DNA of 63,442 nucleotides from an uncultured Eubacteriales bacterium (GTDB taxonomy: Bacteria; Bacillota; Clostridia; Oscillospirales; Oscillospiraceae), in contig UROF01000013.1 of NCBI GenBank assembly GCA_900549475.1, positions 1 to 63,442 of the forward strand. The letters run 5' to 3'. Every line of letters starts with the position of its first letter. Within the stretch, counting starts at the first letter, position 1. The notes under the pieces are model-generated. The model ran no database searches, had not been told where the DNA came from, and saw only the letters and a program-made list of their open reading frames with translations. Made by a program: the position numbers and the translations under genes. Positions 7,915 through 15,184 of this stretch are shown here, one piece after another.

Positions 7915-8649
7915 ATGTTCGATGTAAGTTTGATCTGGGAATACTGGCCGATTGTTCTGCAGGGACTGCCTATGACGCTGAAGCTCACCGGGGTAGCGAT
8001 CCTGTTCGGCATTGTCTTCGGTTTCTTGATCGCATTGGTCAAGATCAATCGTGTCCCTGTACTGAGCCAGGTATGCAGCGTATATGTTTCTTTTATCCGC
8101 GGCGTCCCCATCATGGTTTTGCTGTACATGTCCTATTACGGACTGCCGCTGATCACCATGGGCATGAACGACAGCTGGGGGACCAACATTGATATCAATA
8201 CGGTAACCCCGTTTACCTTTGCAGCCATTGCCTTTATCCTGCAGGAGGCTGCCTATGAATCGGAAGTGATCCGTGCGGCCCTGATGTCCGTAGACCGGAA
8301 AGAGACGGAGGCGGCCAAATCCATTGGTATGACGAGCATCCAGACCCTGTGGCGCATCACCATCCCCCAGGCCCTGGTGGTGGCGGTTCCCTCCTTCGGA
8401 AACGCCCTGACCTCCCTGCTGAAGGGAACGGCAGTAGCCTTCACCATCTCCGTAATGGACGTGATGGGCAAGGCTAAGGTGCTGGGTGGACGGAACTTCC
8501 ACTATTTTGAAGCATATACCTGTGCCGCCCTTACCTACTGGATCATGTGCATCCTGGTGGAGTTTGTGATCCGTCGGGTCGAAAAGCGGCTGAACGTATA
8601 TGACAGACCTATTTCTGATGAGATCGCTGTGGAGGAGAGTGGATCATGA
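7915..8649 (+). CDS. amino-acid ABC transporter permease (His/Gln/cystine type)
   Basis: This 244-residue inner-membrane protein is the permease of a polar amino-acid importer. It has several hydrophobic helices, starting with MTLKLTGVAILFGIVFGFLIALV, and the cytoplasmic EAA loop ETEAAKSIGMTSIQTLWRITIPQAL that contacts the ATPase. The start is the ATG at 7915, with GGGAG seven bases upstream; an in-frame ATG at 7876 would add 13 polar residues without a good ribosome site. It overlaps the ATPase gene by four bases. Similarity in spirit is to cystine permeases, but the substrate cannot be read from sequence. Confidence 0.9.
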   Translation: MFDVSLIWEYWPIVLQGLPMTLKLTGVAILFGIVFGFLIALVKINRVPVLSQVCSVYVSFIRGVPIMVLLYMSYYGLPLITMGMNDSWGTNIDINTVTPFTFAAIAFILQEAAYESEVIRAALMSVDRKETEAAKSIGMTSIQTLWRITIPQALVVAVPSFGNALTSLLKGTAVAFTISVMDVMGKAKVLGGRNFHYFEAYTCAALTYWIMCILVEFVIRRVEKRLNVYDRPISDEIAVEESGS

Positions 8650-9383
8650 TTGAAGTACGTGATTGGCATAAACACTTTGGTAAGAACCACGTCCTGCGCG
8701 GGGTGAACTGCCGGGTAGAGACCGGCGAGGCCATCGTTATGCTGGGCGCCAGCGGGTCCGGCAAATCCACGTTCCTGCGCACCCTGAACTTTTTGGAGCA
8801 TGCAGAACAAGGAACGCTGATTCTGGACGATATGACCCTGGATATGACCAGTGTCCGGAAAAAAGATATTCTGGCAGTTCGTCGCCAGACGGCTATGGTA
8901 TTCCAGTCCTACAATCTGTTCCGCCATAAGACCGCGCTGGAGAACGTCATGGAAGCGCTGGTGGTGGTCAAGAAGATGAATAAGGACGAGGCCAAGCGGC
9001 TCGCGGAGGAAGAGCTGTGCCGCGTTGGCCTGGCAGACCGGATGAATTATTACCCCCATCAGCTTTCCGGTGGCCAGCAGCAGCGTGTGGGCATTGCCCG
9101 GGCGCTGGCGATCCAGCCCAAGGTGATCCTGTTTGACGAGCCTACTTCCGCTTTGGACCCTGAGATGATCGGCGAGGTACTGGACGTGATCCGTTCCATC
9201 TCCCACAAGGGAATCACGCTGATCATTGTGACCCATGAGATGACTTTTGCCCGGGATGTGGCTGACCGCGTGATCTTTTTTGCCGACGGCAATATCTATG
9301 AGGAGGCCACACCGGATGAATTCTTCTCCCATCCGCAGGGAGAAAAAACCAAGCAGTTCCTCAAGCGTATCACAATGCATTGA
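8646..9383 (+). CDS. amino-acid ABC transporter ATP-binding protein
   Basis: The 245-residue ATPase energises the permease encoded just upstream. Motifs in order are Walker A GASGSGKST (about residue 35), Q-loop FQSYNLF, signature LSGGQQQR, Walker B VILFDEPTSALDPE and switch histidine VTHE. The sequence is of the GlnQ/HisP class. Start and preceding stop overlap (ATGA), indicating coupled translation. Confidence 0.94.
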   Translation: MIEVRDWHKHFGKNHVLRGVNCRVETGEAIVMLGASGSGKSTFLRTLNFLEHAEQGTLILDDMTLDMTSVRKKDILAVRRQTAMVFQSYNLFRHKTALENVMEALVVVKKMNKDEAKRLAEEELCRVGLADRMNYYPHQLSGGQQQRVGIARALAIQPKVILFDEPTSALDPEMIGEVLDVIRSISHKGITLIIVTHEMTFARDVADRVIFFADGNIYEEATPDEFFSHPQGEKTKQFLKRITMH

Positions 9384-9443
9384 TCTATCGGCAAAAACAA
9401 TGAAAATTGTTTTTCATAATTTTTACAACAGGAGGTACATACG

Positions 9444-10334
9444 ATGAAAAGAATTCTTGCGCTTCTTCTTGCGGCTATGATGGTACTGGCTCTGGTTGCC
9501 TGCGGCCAGAACAATGCAGCCGGTAACGACACTGCCAACAACACCACCAATAACACCAGCAATAACGACGCATCTTCTGACGATACCGGCGACAGCAGCG
9601 GCACTGAGGTCCAGAAAGTTGTCTATGGATTCCCCGGCACCGCAGCCCGCCTCAACTATGTCAATGATGACGGCAGCTACGACGGTTATGAGATCGCCAT
9701 CGTGAAGGAGCTGGACAATCGTCTGGAGCAGTATGAGTTTGAGCTCTACTGCGCCGGTGAATTTGCCGCTCTGACACCCGGCCTTGATTCCGGTAAGTTC
9801 AACATGGTAGGCTCCAACATCACCTGGAAGCAGGAGCGCGCCGACAACTACCTCTACTCTGAGGTTTCCTACTACACCAGCCCCTATGTGATCGGTGTGG
9901 CTGCGGACAATACCACCATCAACTCCCTGGATGACCTGGCCGGTATGCATGTGCTGACCATCACCGGTACCGCCACTGCTATCTTCCTGGAGGCCTATAA
10001 TGAGGAGCATCCGGATGCCCAGATCATTCTGGACTACATTGACGCCAGCGCCCAGGACTGCATTTCCCAGGTGGTTACCGGCCGTTATGACGCCTGCATC
10101 CAGAACAAGGCCGACTTCGCTATTGCCAGCGAGGAGCGGGGCTATGAGCTGCGTCTGATCGAAATCGAGAATTCCGATGAGATCTCCCTGCCCGATGGTT
10201 ACTTCCTGTTCTCCAAGGAGGAGACCGAGCTCCAGCAGGCTGTGGACGAGTGCCTGCGGGAGATGAAAGAGGACGGTACTCTTTCTGAGCTGTGCCTGCA
10301 GTACTTCAGCATGGACCTTGTTCCTCAGGACTAA
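9444..10334 (+). CDS. amino-acid ABC transporter substrate-binding lipoprotein
   Basis: The 296-residue protein has a signal peptide with lipobox LVAC (Cys20), then a linker of about 30 Asn/Thr/Asp/Ser residues, then a type II periplasmic-binding fold of the polar amino-acid family (YEIAIVKELDNRL near the N-lobe, TGTATAIFLEAYN hinge, DACIQNKADFAIA). AGGAGG precedes the ATG. It is the third gene of the permease-ATPase-binding protein operon. A hairpin follows the stop. The ligand is unknown. Confidence 0.92.
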   Translation: MKRILALLLAAMMVLALVACGQNNAAGNDTANNTTNNTSNNDASSDDTGDSSGTEVQKVVYGFPGTAARLNYVNDDGSYDGYEIAIVKELDNRLEQYEFELYCAGEFAALTPGLDSGKFNMVGSNITWKQERADNYLYSEVSYYTSPYVIGVAADNTTINSLDDLAGMHVLTITGTATAIFLEAYNEEHPDAQIILDYIDASAQDCISQVVTGRYDACIQNKADFAIASEERGYELRLIEIENSDEISLPDGYFLFSKEETELQQAVDECLREMKEDGTLSELCLQYFSMDLVPQD

Positions 10335-10389
10335 AAGAGAAACGATAAACGGTTTTCTGCACACGGTATGAGGTGAAGCGATAGAGAAT

Positions 10390-10425
10390 ACTCCCTGCCG
10401 GAGGATATGCGGCAGGGAGTGTCTC
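10390..10425 (+). terminator. stem-loop after amino-acid binding protein
   Basis: Eleven-base perfect arms ACTCCCTGCCG (10390) and CGGCAGGGAGT (10410) with a nine-base loop, followed by a mixed pyrimidine run (GTCTCTTCTT). It probably terminates the operon, though the T tract is imperfect. Confidence 0.75.
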
Positions 10426-10528
10426 TTCTTATAGCGTATGTTTCCTTTTATATGAGAATGTCTCCTCAATAAACGGTTAAAATTGAGACATATACACAAA
10501 AAATCTGGAAAAAACTAGGGCAAAAACC

Positions 10529-10557
10529 TTGTAAAATACCCGGCTCTCGTATACAAT
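10529..10557 (+). promoter_or_regulatory. promoter of the DeoR-family gene
   Basis: TTGTAA (10529-10534) and TACAAT (10552-10557) with 17-base spacing, 24 bases before the TTG start codon. Confidence 0.7.
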
Positions 10558-10580
10558 ATCAGTAAATAGGAGGTGAGGAT

Positions 10581-11402
10581 TTGAAATTGTTGGCGGTGCA
10601 GCGTCGAGATAAGATCAAGGCGCTGTTGTTGGAGAAGGAAACGATAACGGTTAATGAGATCATGTCCTTGTTCCATATCAGCGTGGAGACGGCCAGAAGA
10701 GATCTGGATGCATTGGAGACAGAGGGATTTTTAGATAAGATCTACGGAGGCGCCACACTGAAAAAGAGGACGATGGTCATGCCCTCTAAGGAAATGCTGA
10801 CCCGGACGTTTGCCGGCGGCAAGACCAGGGTGGCTGATCGGGCGGTCCAGTTTATGAAGCAGGGAGACACCATTTTCCTGGACAATTCCAGTGCGGTGTC
10901 TTATATGTGCCATGGCCTGATGAACATGGATATCACGGTCCTGACCAACTCTCTGCGGGTCCTGAACACGCTGTCCAAGAGCAAAACCTTGAAGCTTATC
11001 TGCATTGGAGGACGCTATGATGCGGATGAGGAGGCTTTCCTGGGACCCACAGCGGTGGAAAATCTGAGAAGATATCAGGTAGACCGTGCCTTTTTCTCCT
11101 GCAAGTCCTTTGATATGCGCCGGGGCGCCATGACGGCGAATGAGCTTTTGGCGGATATGAAACGGGCAGCCATCAGCTGCGCTCAGCAGACATGCATGCT
11201 GGTGGATCACAGTAAATTTGACAAGGCTTCTTTCATCCACTTGTGTGAGTTAAGTGAGGTGGATCGCCTTTTTACTGACGCTCCCATTTCTGAAGACTGG
11301 AAAAAGTATTTTGAAACCACGGGAACCAAAGTATACGAGTGCCTGGAAAATTCTGGCGAGGGTTCTTTCCCTGCTGTTGGGGAGACTTTGCCGGTGGTCT
11401 GA
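10581..11402 (+). CDS. DeoR-family transcriptional regulator
   Basis: The 273-residue product has an N-terminal winged helix (TVNEIMSLFHISVETARRD then LEKEG-like LETEGFLDKIYGGA, about residues 20-60) and a C-terminal DeoR sensor domain with GDTIFLDNSS and TNSLRV, which in this family binds phosphorylated sugars. The start is TTG at 10581, with AGGAGGT seven bases upstream. No sugar genes are adjacent, so the target is unclear; the kinase at 29.4 kb is too far to assign. A terminator follows directly, so it is monocistronic. Confidence 0.9.
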   Translation: MKLLAVQRRDKIKALLLEKETITVNEIMSLFHISVETARRDLDALETEGFLDKIYGGATLKKRTMVMPSKEMLTRTFAGGKTRVADRAVQFMKQGDTIFLDNSSAVSYMCHGLMNMDITVLTNSLRVLNTLSKSKTLKLICIGGRYDADEEAFLGPTAVENLRRYQVDRAFFSCKSFDMRRGAMTANELLADMKRAAISCAQQTCMLVDHSKFDKASFIHLCELSEVDRLFTDAPISEDWKKYFETTGTKVYECLENSGEGSFPAVGETLPVV

Positions 11403-11404
11403 GC

Positions 11405-11445
11405 AAAAAGAGATGTACAGCGATTCCCGCTGTACATCTCTTTTT
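11405..11445 (+). terminator. intrinsic terminator of the DeoR gene
   Basis: Eighteen-base perfect arms around a five-base loop (core GAGATGTACAGCG / CGCTGTACATCTC), ending in five T residues; the leading A run makes it potentially bidirectional. Confidence 0.92.
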
Positions 11446-11488
11446 GACAGGATGGAAAGAAATAATTTCAGTTTTTGACAGATTTGAC

Positions 11489-11517
11489 TTTACAAATTCC
11501 TTGAATGGCAGTATAAT
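11489..11517 (+). promoter_or_regulatory. promoter of tRNA-Ala
   Basis: TTTACA (11489-11494) and a perfect TATAAT (11512-11517) at 17-base spacing, about 70 bases upstream of the mature tRNA 5' end. Confidence 0.75.
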
Positions 11518-11595
11518 AATAGAGCTTTCTGGCCGGGAGCCGGAGGTTCCTTTTACTGGGAAGAGCCTTGGAAGGATAGGTAAAATATAAAATAT

Positions 11596-11671
11596 GGGCC
11601 TGTAGCTCAGCTGGGAGAGCGCTGCGTTCGCATCGCAGAGGTCAAGGGTTCGAATCCCTCCAGGTCCACCA
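11596..11671 (+). tRNA. tRNA-Ala (anticodon CGC)
   Basis: The 76-base cloverleaf has a seven-base acceptor stem (GGGCCTG with CAGGTCC) that includes the G3:U70 pair, the identity element for alanyl-tRNA synthetase. The anticodon stem CTGCG/CGCAG encloses TTCGCAT, giving anticodon CGC for codon GCG. The T arm contains GGTTCGAATCC. CCA is encoded at 11669-11671. It is a single tRNA gene with its own promoter and terminator. Confidence 0.97.
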
Positions 11672-11672
11672 A

Positions 11673-11706
11673 AAAAGGCAACTGCGCAGGCAGTTGCCTT
11701 TTGTTT
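11673..11706 (+). terminator. intrinsic terminator of tRNA-Ala
   Basis: Arms AAAAGGCAACTGC (11673) and GCAGTTGCCTTTT (11690) with a four-base loop; the T tract continues TTGTTTT. Confidence 0.92.
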
Positions 11707-12031
11707 TAGCATCTGGCAAGCAAATATACCGTTGTGTGGTTTGGATTTTCTGCCGGGAGGCTGAGCCGGCAGATCACAATGAGGAGACAGAGCGAGGAGG
11801 TGGATCTTATTGGAGAAATCATTCACAGCAGTGAGTAAAAGAGAGGGGCTCGCAAAAGATTTCTTCCTGCAAAAGCGGCTATATGGGGCTGGCCGCTCTG
11901 GCGGGCTGCCTGACTAAAATGAGAAATATGTATATGTGCTTAATTCATATACACAAGAACAAGTGTTTTTTAAAAAGAGAAAATTTTAGAGCATAAGCGA
12001 CAATTTTTTTGAAAAAAGCCAGGGAAATATA
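11707..12031. other. 325-base stretch with no gene seen
   Basis: Between the tRNA terminator and the csoR promoter I find no ORF with a ribosome site and no clear hairpin. The part nearest csoR is AT-rich (TTTTTTGAAAAAAG around 12005), which may act as an upstream promoter element. No repeat of the tRNA 3' end, hence no sign of an integration site. Confidence 0.6.
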
Positions 12032-12060
12032 TTGACAAATACATATGGGGGGTATATTAT
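12032..12060 (+). promoter_or_regulatory. csoR: promoter of csoR-copZ
   Basis: TTGACA at 12032-12037 and TATTAT at 12055-12060 (17-base spacing), with TATATT at 12053 as an alternative. It is almost the same promoter as that of copA at 22367. Confidence 0.78.
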
Positions 12061-12081
12061 GAGCATACCCCTAATAGGTAT
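12039..12081. promoter_or_regulatory. twin CsoR-type operator boxes
   Basis: Box 1 (12039-12055, ATACATATGGGGGGTAT) lies between the -35 and -10; box 2 (12065-12081, ATACCCCTAATAGGTAT) covers the start-point region. Both have ATAC(C)...(G)GTAT ends and a G or C tract, as in CsoR operators, and their centres are 26 bases apart. Repression by the CsoR encoded downstream, relieved by Cu(I), is the natural reading. Confidence 0.8.
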
Positions 12082-12102
12082 GTACTATGAAGGGAGCTAA
12101 TC

Positions 12103-12405
12103 ATGGATAAGCAAATATGCTGTTGCCACAAATCCAAAGATCGGTCGGAGGAGGAGTATAAAAGCCTGATTCATCGGCTGAATCGCATCGAGGGGCAGAT
12201 CCGCGGTATCCGCGGTATGGTGGAAAAAGGAGCTTACTGCACGGACATTTTGATCCAGTCTGCTGCGGTGACTGCGGCGGTCAACGCGTTCAATAAGGAA
12301 CTGCTGGCCAATCATATCCGCACCTGTGTTGCCCAGGATATCCGGGACGGCAAAGACGAAATTATTGACGAGTTGGTAGCGACTTTGCAAAAGCTGATGA
12401 AGTAA
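12103..12405 (+). CDS. csoR: CsoR-family copper-sensing repressor
   Basis: This 100-residue all-helical repressor belongs to the DUF156/CsoR/RcnR family. The core HRLNRIEGQIRGIRGMVEKGAYCTDILIQ contains the first ligand cysteine (YC), and LLANHIRTCV supplies the His-xxx-Cys pair, giving the Cys-His-Cys site of copper sensors. An extra N-terminal CCCH cluster (residues 6-9) may also bind metal. It is autoregulated through the operator boxes upstream and is followed by copZ. Copper is inferred from the ligands and the matching copA operator. Confidence 0.9.
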   Translation: MDKQICCCHKSKDRSEEEYKSLIHRLNRIEGQIRGIRGMVEKGAYCTDILIQSAAVTAAVNAFNKELLANHIRTCVAQDIRDGKDEIIDELVATLQKLMK

Positions 12406-12534
12406 CGAACAGCGGCAATCATGTTCCTCACTGGCACCTGCGTGGTTTTCAATCCCTTGCAGCTGAAGCAGATCCTGCAGCAGGCGGGCAAGGAGAAGAA
12501 AATATAAAAGTATGCACAAGGAGGAAACGTCACT

Positions 12535-12744
12535 ATGGAAAAGACTCTGAAGGTTGAGCGGATCAACTGCGGTCACTGCGAGGCTCGGGTAAAGGCGGCT
12601 CTGGAGGCCCTGCCTGAGGTAGAGTCTGCGGTTGCCAGCCACGAGACGGGCACTGCGGTGGTCACCCTGAAGGCTGAGGTAGCGGACGATGTTCTGAAGA
12701 AGGCCGTTGCGGATGCCGGTTATACCGTTACTGAGATCCTGTAA
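12535..12744 (+). CDS. copZ: CopZ-like copper chaperone (HMA domain)
   Basis: The 69-residue product is a single heavy-metal-associated domain with a Cys-Gly-His-Cys metal site (residues 12-15). The residue before the first cysteine is Asn rather than part of the usual GMxC. By eye 47 of 69 residues are identical to the C-terminal HMA domain of the CopA protein encoded at 22537-25053, so the two are recent relatives. It follows csoR by 129 bases with AGGAGG before the ATG and is probably in the same transcript. Confidence 0.9.
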   Translation: MEKTLKVERINCGHCEARVKAALEALPEVESAVASHETGTAVVTLKAEVADDVLKKAVADAGYTVTEIL

Positions 12745-12797
12745 TCACGATAGGCTTTTGAAGCTTCTGTGATTTTCAACTGAGGGAGAATGGGGCA

Positions 12798-12819
12798 GGC
12801 GGGGCAGAAGTGCCCCGCC
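12798..12819 (+). terminator. GC-rich hairpin after copZ
   Basis: Perfect nine-base arms GGCGGGGCA and TGCCCCGCC with a GAAG loop, 54 bases after the copZ stop. There is no T tract, so it may reduce rather than end transcription into the peptide transporter operon. Confidence 0.5.
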
Positions 12820-12927
12820 CGCTCATACCATCACCTATTTGTGTGTCGGTATGAGAATTTGTGTAGGGACGAGCTTTTACCACGTCAGGGAAGATGGGTG
12901 TGCTTGCATACCACGAAGGGAGAGAAC

Positions 12928-15096
12928 ATGATGAGAGAATGGATGAAAAGGCTGATAGCCATTGCCCTTTGCGTGACCCTGGTGGCCTCCCTGGCCGCCT
13001 GCGGCAACAACAGCAACAAGAACCCCACCAATAACACAAACAGTAATTCCAACGGTGATGAAACAGATGACAGCAGCGCGTCCTCCGGTATCCTGGATGA
13101 TGATGAAGCGATCTATATGGATGCCCTGGGCAACTTTTATGAGATATATCAGCAGGCGCTGGAAGCAGAGACTTTGTCGGAACGCCACGCGCTGATGGCG
13201 ATTGCTGAGGCTAAATTTTTGGAGAGCGGTGTAGGAACACCGCTGTATACAGCCGGCGGCTGCTATGCCATGTCGCGGCTGGCCTATCGCACAGGCGGCT
13301 ACATTTCCTGGATGGGAGACCGGACCAATTACGACCAGATGCTTCTGACCAACGAGATCATTGTCACAGAGGACTATGAACATCTGCGGGACATGTGGTA
13401 TGAGCTGGCTGGTACCGGCACCTATTCCGACAGCGCCAAAGCGTACCTGGAGGAGAAGGGATACACCTTTACAGATACCTACTCCGGTACCTTTGAACGG
13501 GTAGGTACCACCTGGGATTTCCTCTCCTCCGGCGATATCCTGGATAACGAGTCCTTTATTGATTGCCTGTATAAATATAACAGTGAGAGTGAGCTGGTGC
13601 CCCACCTGGCAACCAGTTATGAGGTCTCTGATGATGGCCTCACATATACCTTCCACATCCGCGAGGGCGTGATCTGGACAGACTCCCAGGGCCGCAAGGT
13701 GGCGGACCTGGTGGCGGACGACTGGGTGGCCGGTGCCCAGCACTTAGCAGATACCGGCGCCAGCAGCATCGAAAACCTCAATGGCCGTATCGTAGGGATT
13801 GCGGAGTATCTCAGCGGCGAGACAACGGATTTCTCTACCGTGGGGATCAAGGCTCTGGACGACCACACCCTCCAGTATACCCTGACAGAGGAGTGTCCCT
13901 ATTTCATGACCATGGTAGCAGATACGGCCTTTTTGCCCATGAGCCGTTCCTACTATGTATCTCAGGGCGGTGTGTTCGGTATTGCGGAGTTCGACGCCAA
14001 TTCCACGGCCAGCACCTATGTCTACGGCGTGGACCAGGACCATATTGCCTATTGCGGTCCTTACCTCTGCACGAATGTCACAGACAAGAACTCTGTGACC
14101 TATGTTGCCAATCCTGATTACTGGAACGCTGAAAATGTTGCGATCCAGAATGTAAATCTCAGCTATGACGACGGCAGCGATGTGACCCGGGAGTACAATA
14201 ACTTCTTTAACGGTATTGGCTCCACCATGGTACTGGATACTGCGCAGCTGGAGATGGCCAAGAAGGATGGCAGCTATGATAAGTATGTCCATATAGCCGA
14301 CAACGTCATGAACATCTTTATGATGTGGTTCAACCTCCATCGTCAGACCTATGCCAATGTGGCAGACGGTGCGGCGGCCTCCCAGAAAACGGAGGAACAG
14401 AAGGAAGCCAGCAGTGCCGCTCTCCAGAATCAGCATTTCCGCATTGCGCTGGCCCGGTCTATCGACAGGGCGACCTATATCTCCCAGAGCCTGGGCGAAG
14501 ATCTCAAGTATGTCTGCCTGCGCAATGGTTTGGTTCCCGGAACCTTTGTCTCCCTGGAGGAAGAGGTGACGGTGGACATCAACGGTACGGCCACCGCGTT
14601 CCCGGCAGGTACCTTCTATGGTGAGATCGTTCAGGCACAGATCGATGCTGACGGCCTGGATGTGATGGTATGGAATGCTGAGACCATGTCCAGTGACGGT
14701 TATGACGGCTGGTATGACCCCGAAGCGGCGGCCGCAGAACTGGCATTGGCAGTGGAAGAACTGGCAGCGATGGGATATGAGATCACTGCGGAAAATCCCA
14801 TCGTGATCGATTACCCCTACTCTGCTTACAATGAGATCGCTTCCAACCAGGCCTTCGTCCTCAAGACCAGCATTGAGGAAGCACTGGGCGGCCTGGTGCA
14901 GATCGCTCTGGTGGAGTGCAATGATGGTACGGAAAACCTCAATACCTGGTTCAACACCCAGAGCGGCGCGGAGTATAACTACGACATGGGCGGTATGGGA
15001 GGCATCGGCGGTGACTTCGGTGACCCGGAGACATATCTGGACGGCCTGCTGCCCTATGGTGACGGTTACGCCATCAGAAGAATGGGCCTTTGGTAA
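12928..15096 (+). CDS. oligopeptide ABC transporter substrate-binding lipoprotein (OppA-like)
   Basis: This large binding protein (722 residues, versus about 540 for typical OppA) belongs to the family 5 extracellular solute-binding proteins. It has a signal peptide ending in lipobox LAAC, an Asn/Thr/Ser/Asp-rich linker, an extra alpha-rich segment of about 150 residues, then the family core (DNESFIDCLYKYNSESELVPHLATSYEVSDDGLTYTF-like region, split here by context) with the C-terminal GDFGDPETYLDGLLP motif. The start is the ATG at 12928 (GAAGGGAGAG upstream), not the in-frame ATG at 12790, because it places the signal peptide at the N terminus. First gene of the opp operon. Confidence 0.9.
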   Translation: MMREWMKRLIAIALCVTLVASLAACGNNSNKNPTNNTNSNSNGDETDDSSASSGILDDDEAIYMDALGNFYEIYQQALEAETLSERHALMAIAEAKFLESGVGTPLYTAGGCYAMSRLAYRTGGYISWMGDRTNYDQMLLTNEIIVTEDYEHLRDMWYELAGTGTYSDSAKAYLEEKGYTFTDTYSGTFERVGTTWDFLSSGDILDNESFIDCLYKYNSESELVPHLATSYEVSDDGLTYTFHIREGVIWTDSQGRKVADLVADDWVAGAQHLADTGASSIENLNGRIVGIAEYLSGETTDFSTVGIKALDDHTLQYTLTEECPYFMTMVADTAFLPMSRSYYVSQGGVFGIAEFDANSTASTYVYGVDQDHIAYCGPYLCTNVTDKNSVTYVANPDYWNAENVAIQNVNLSYDDGSDVTREYNNFFNGIGSTMVLDTAQLEMAKKDGSYDKYVHIADNVMNIFMMWFNLHRQTYANVADGAAASQKTEEQKEASSAALQNQHFRIALARSIDRATYISQSLGEDLKYVCLRNGLVPGTFVSLEEEVTVDINGTATAFPAGTFYGEIVQAQIDADGLDVMVWNAETMSSDGYDGWYDPEAAAAELALAVEELAAMGYEITAENPIVIDYPYSAYNEIASNQAFVLKTSIEEALGGLVQIALVECNDGTENLNTWFNTQSGAEYNYDMGGMGGIGGDFGDPETYLDGLLPYGDGYAIRRMGLW

Positions 15097-15127
15097 ATGA
15101 TATAGAACACACCTGGTAGGTAATCCA

Positions 15128-15163
15128 GGCAGGGCGGATGGACAAGGATTCATTCGCCCTGCC
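15128..15163 (+). terminator. stem-loop between opp binding protein and permease
   Basis: Nine-base arms GGCAGGGCG (15128) and CGCCCTGCC (15155), no T tract. Position directly after the binding-protein gene suggests a 3'-end stabiliser or partial terminator that keeps binding protein in excess over membrane subunits. Confidence 0.5.
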
Positions 15164-15184
15164 CCATAATAGGGGATATTTATT

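Noticed and set aside
11596..11671. tRNA gene as an integration site with mobile element
   Set aside because: No repeat of the tRNA 3' end and no integrase or phage gene found in the following region.
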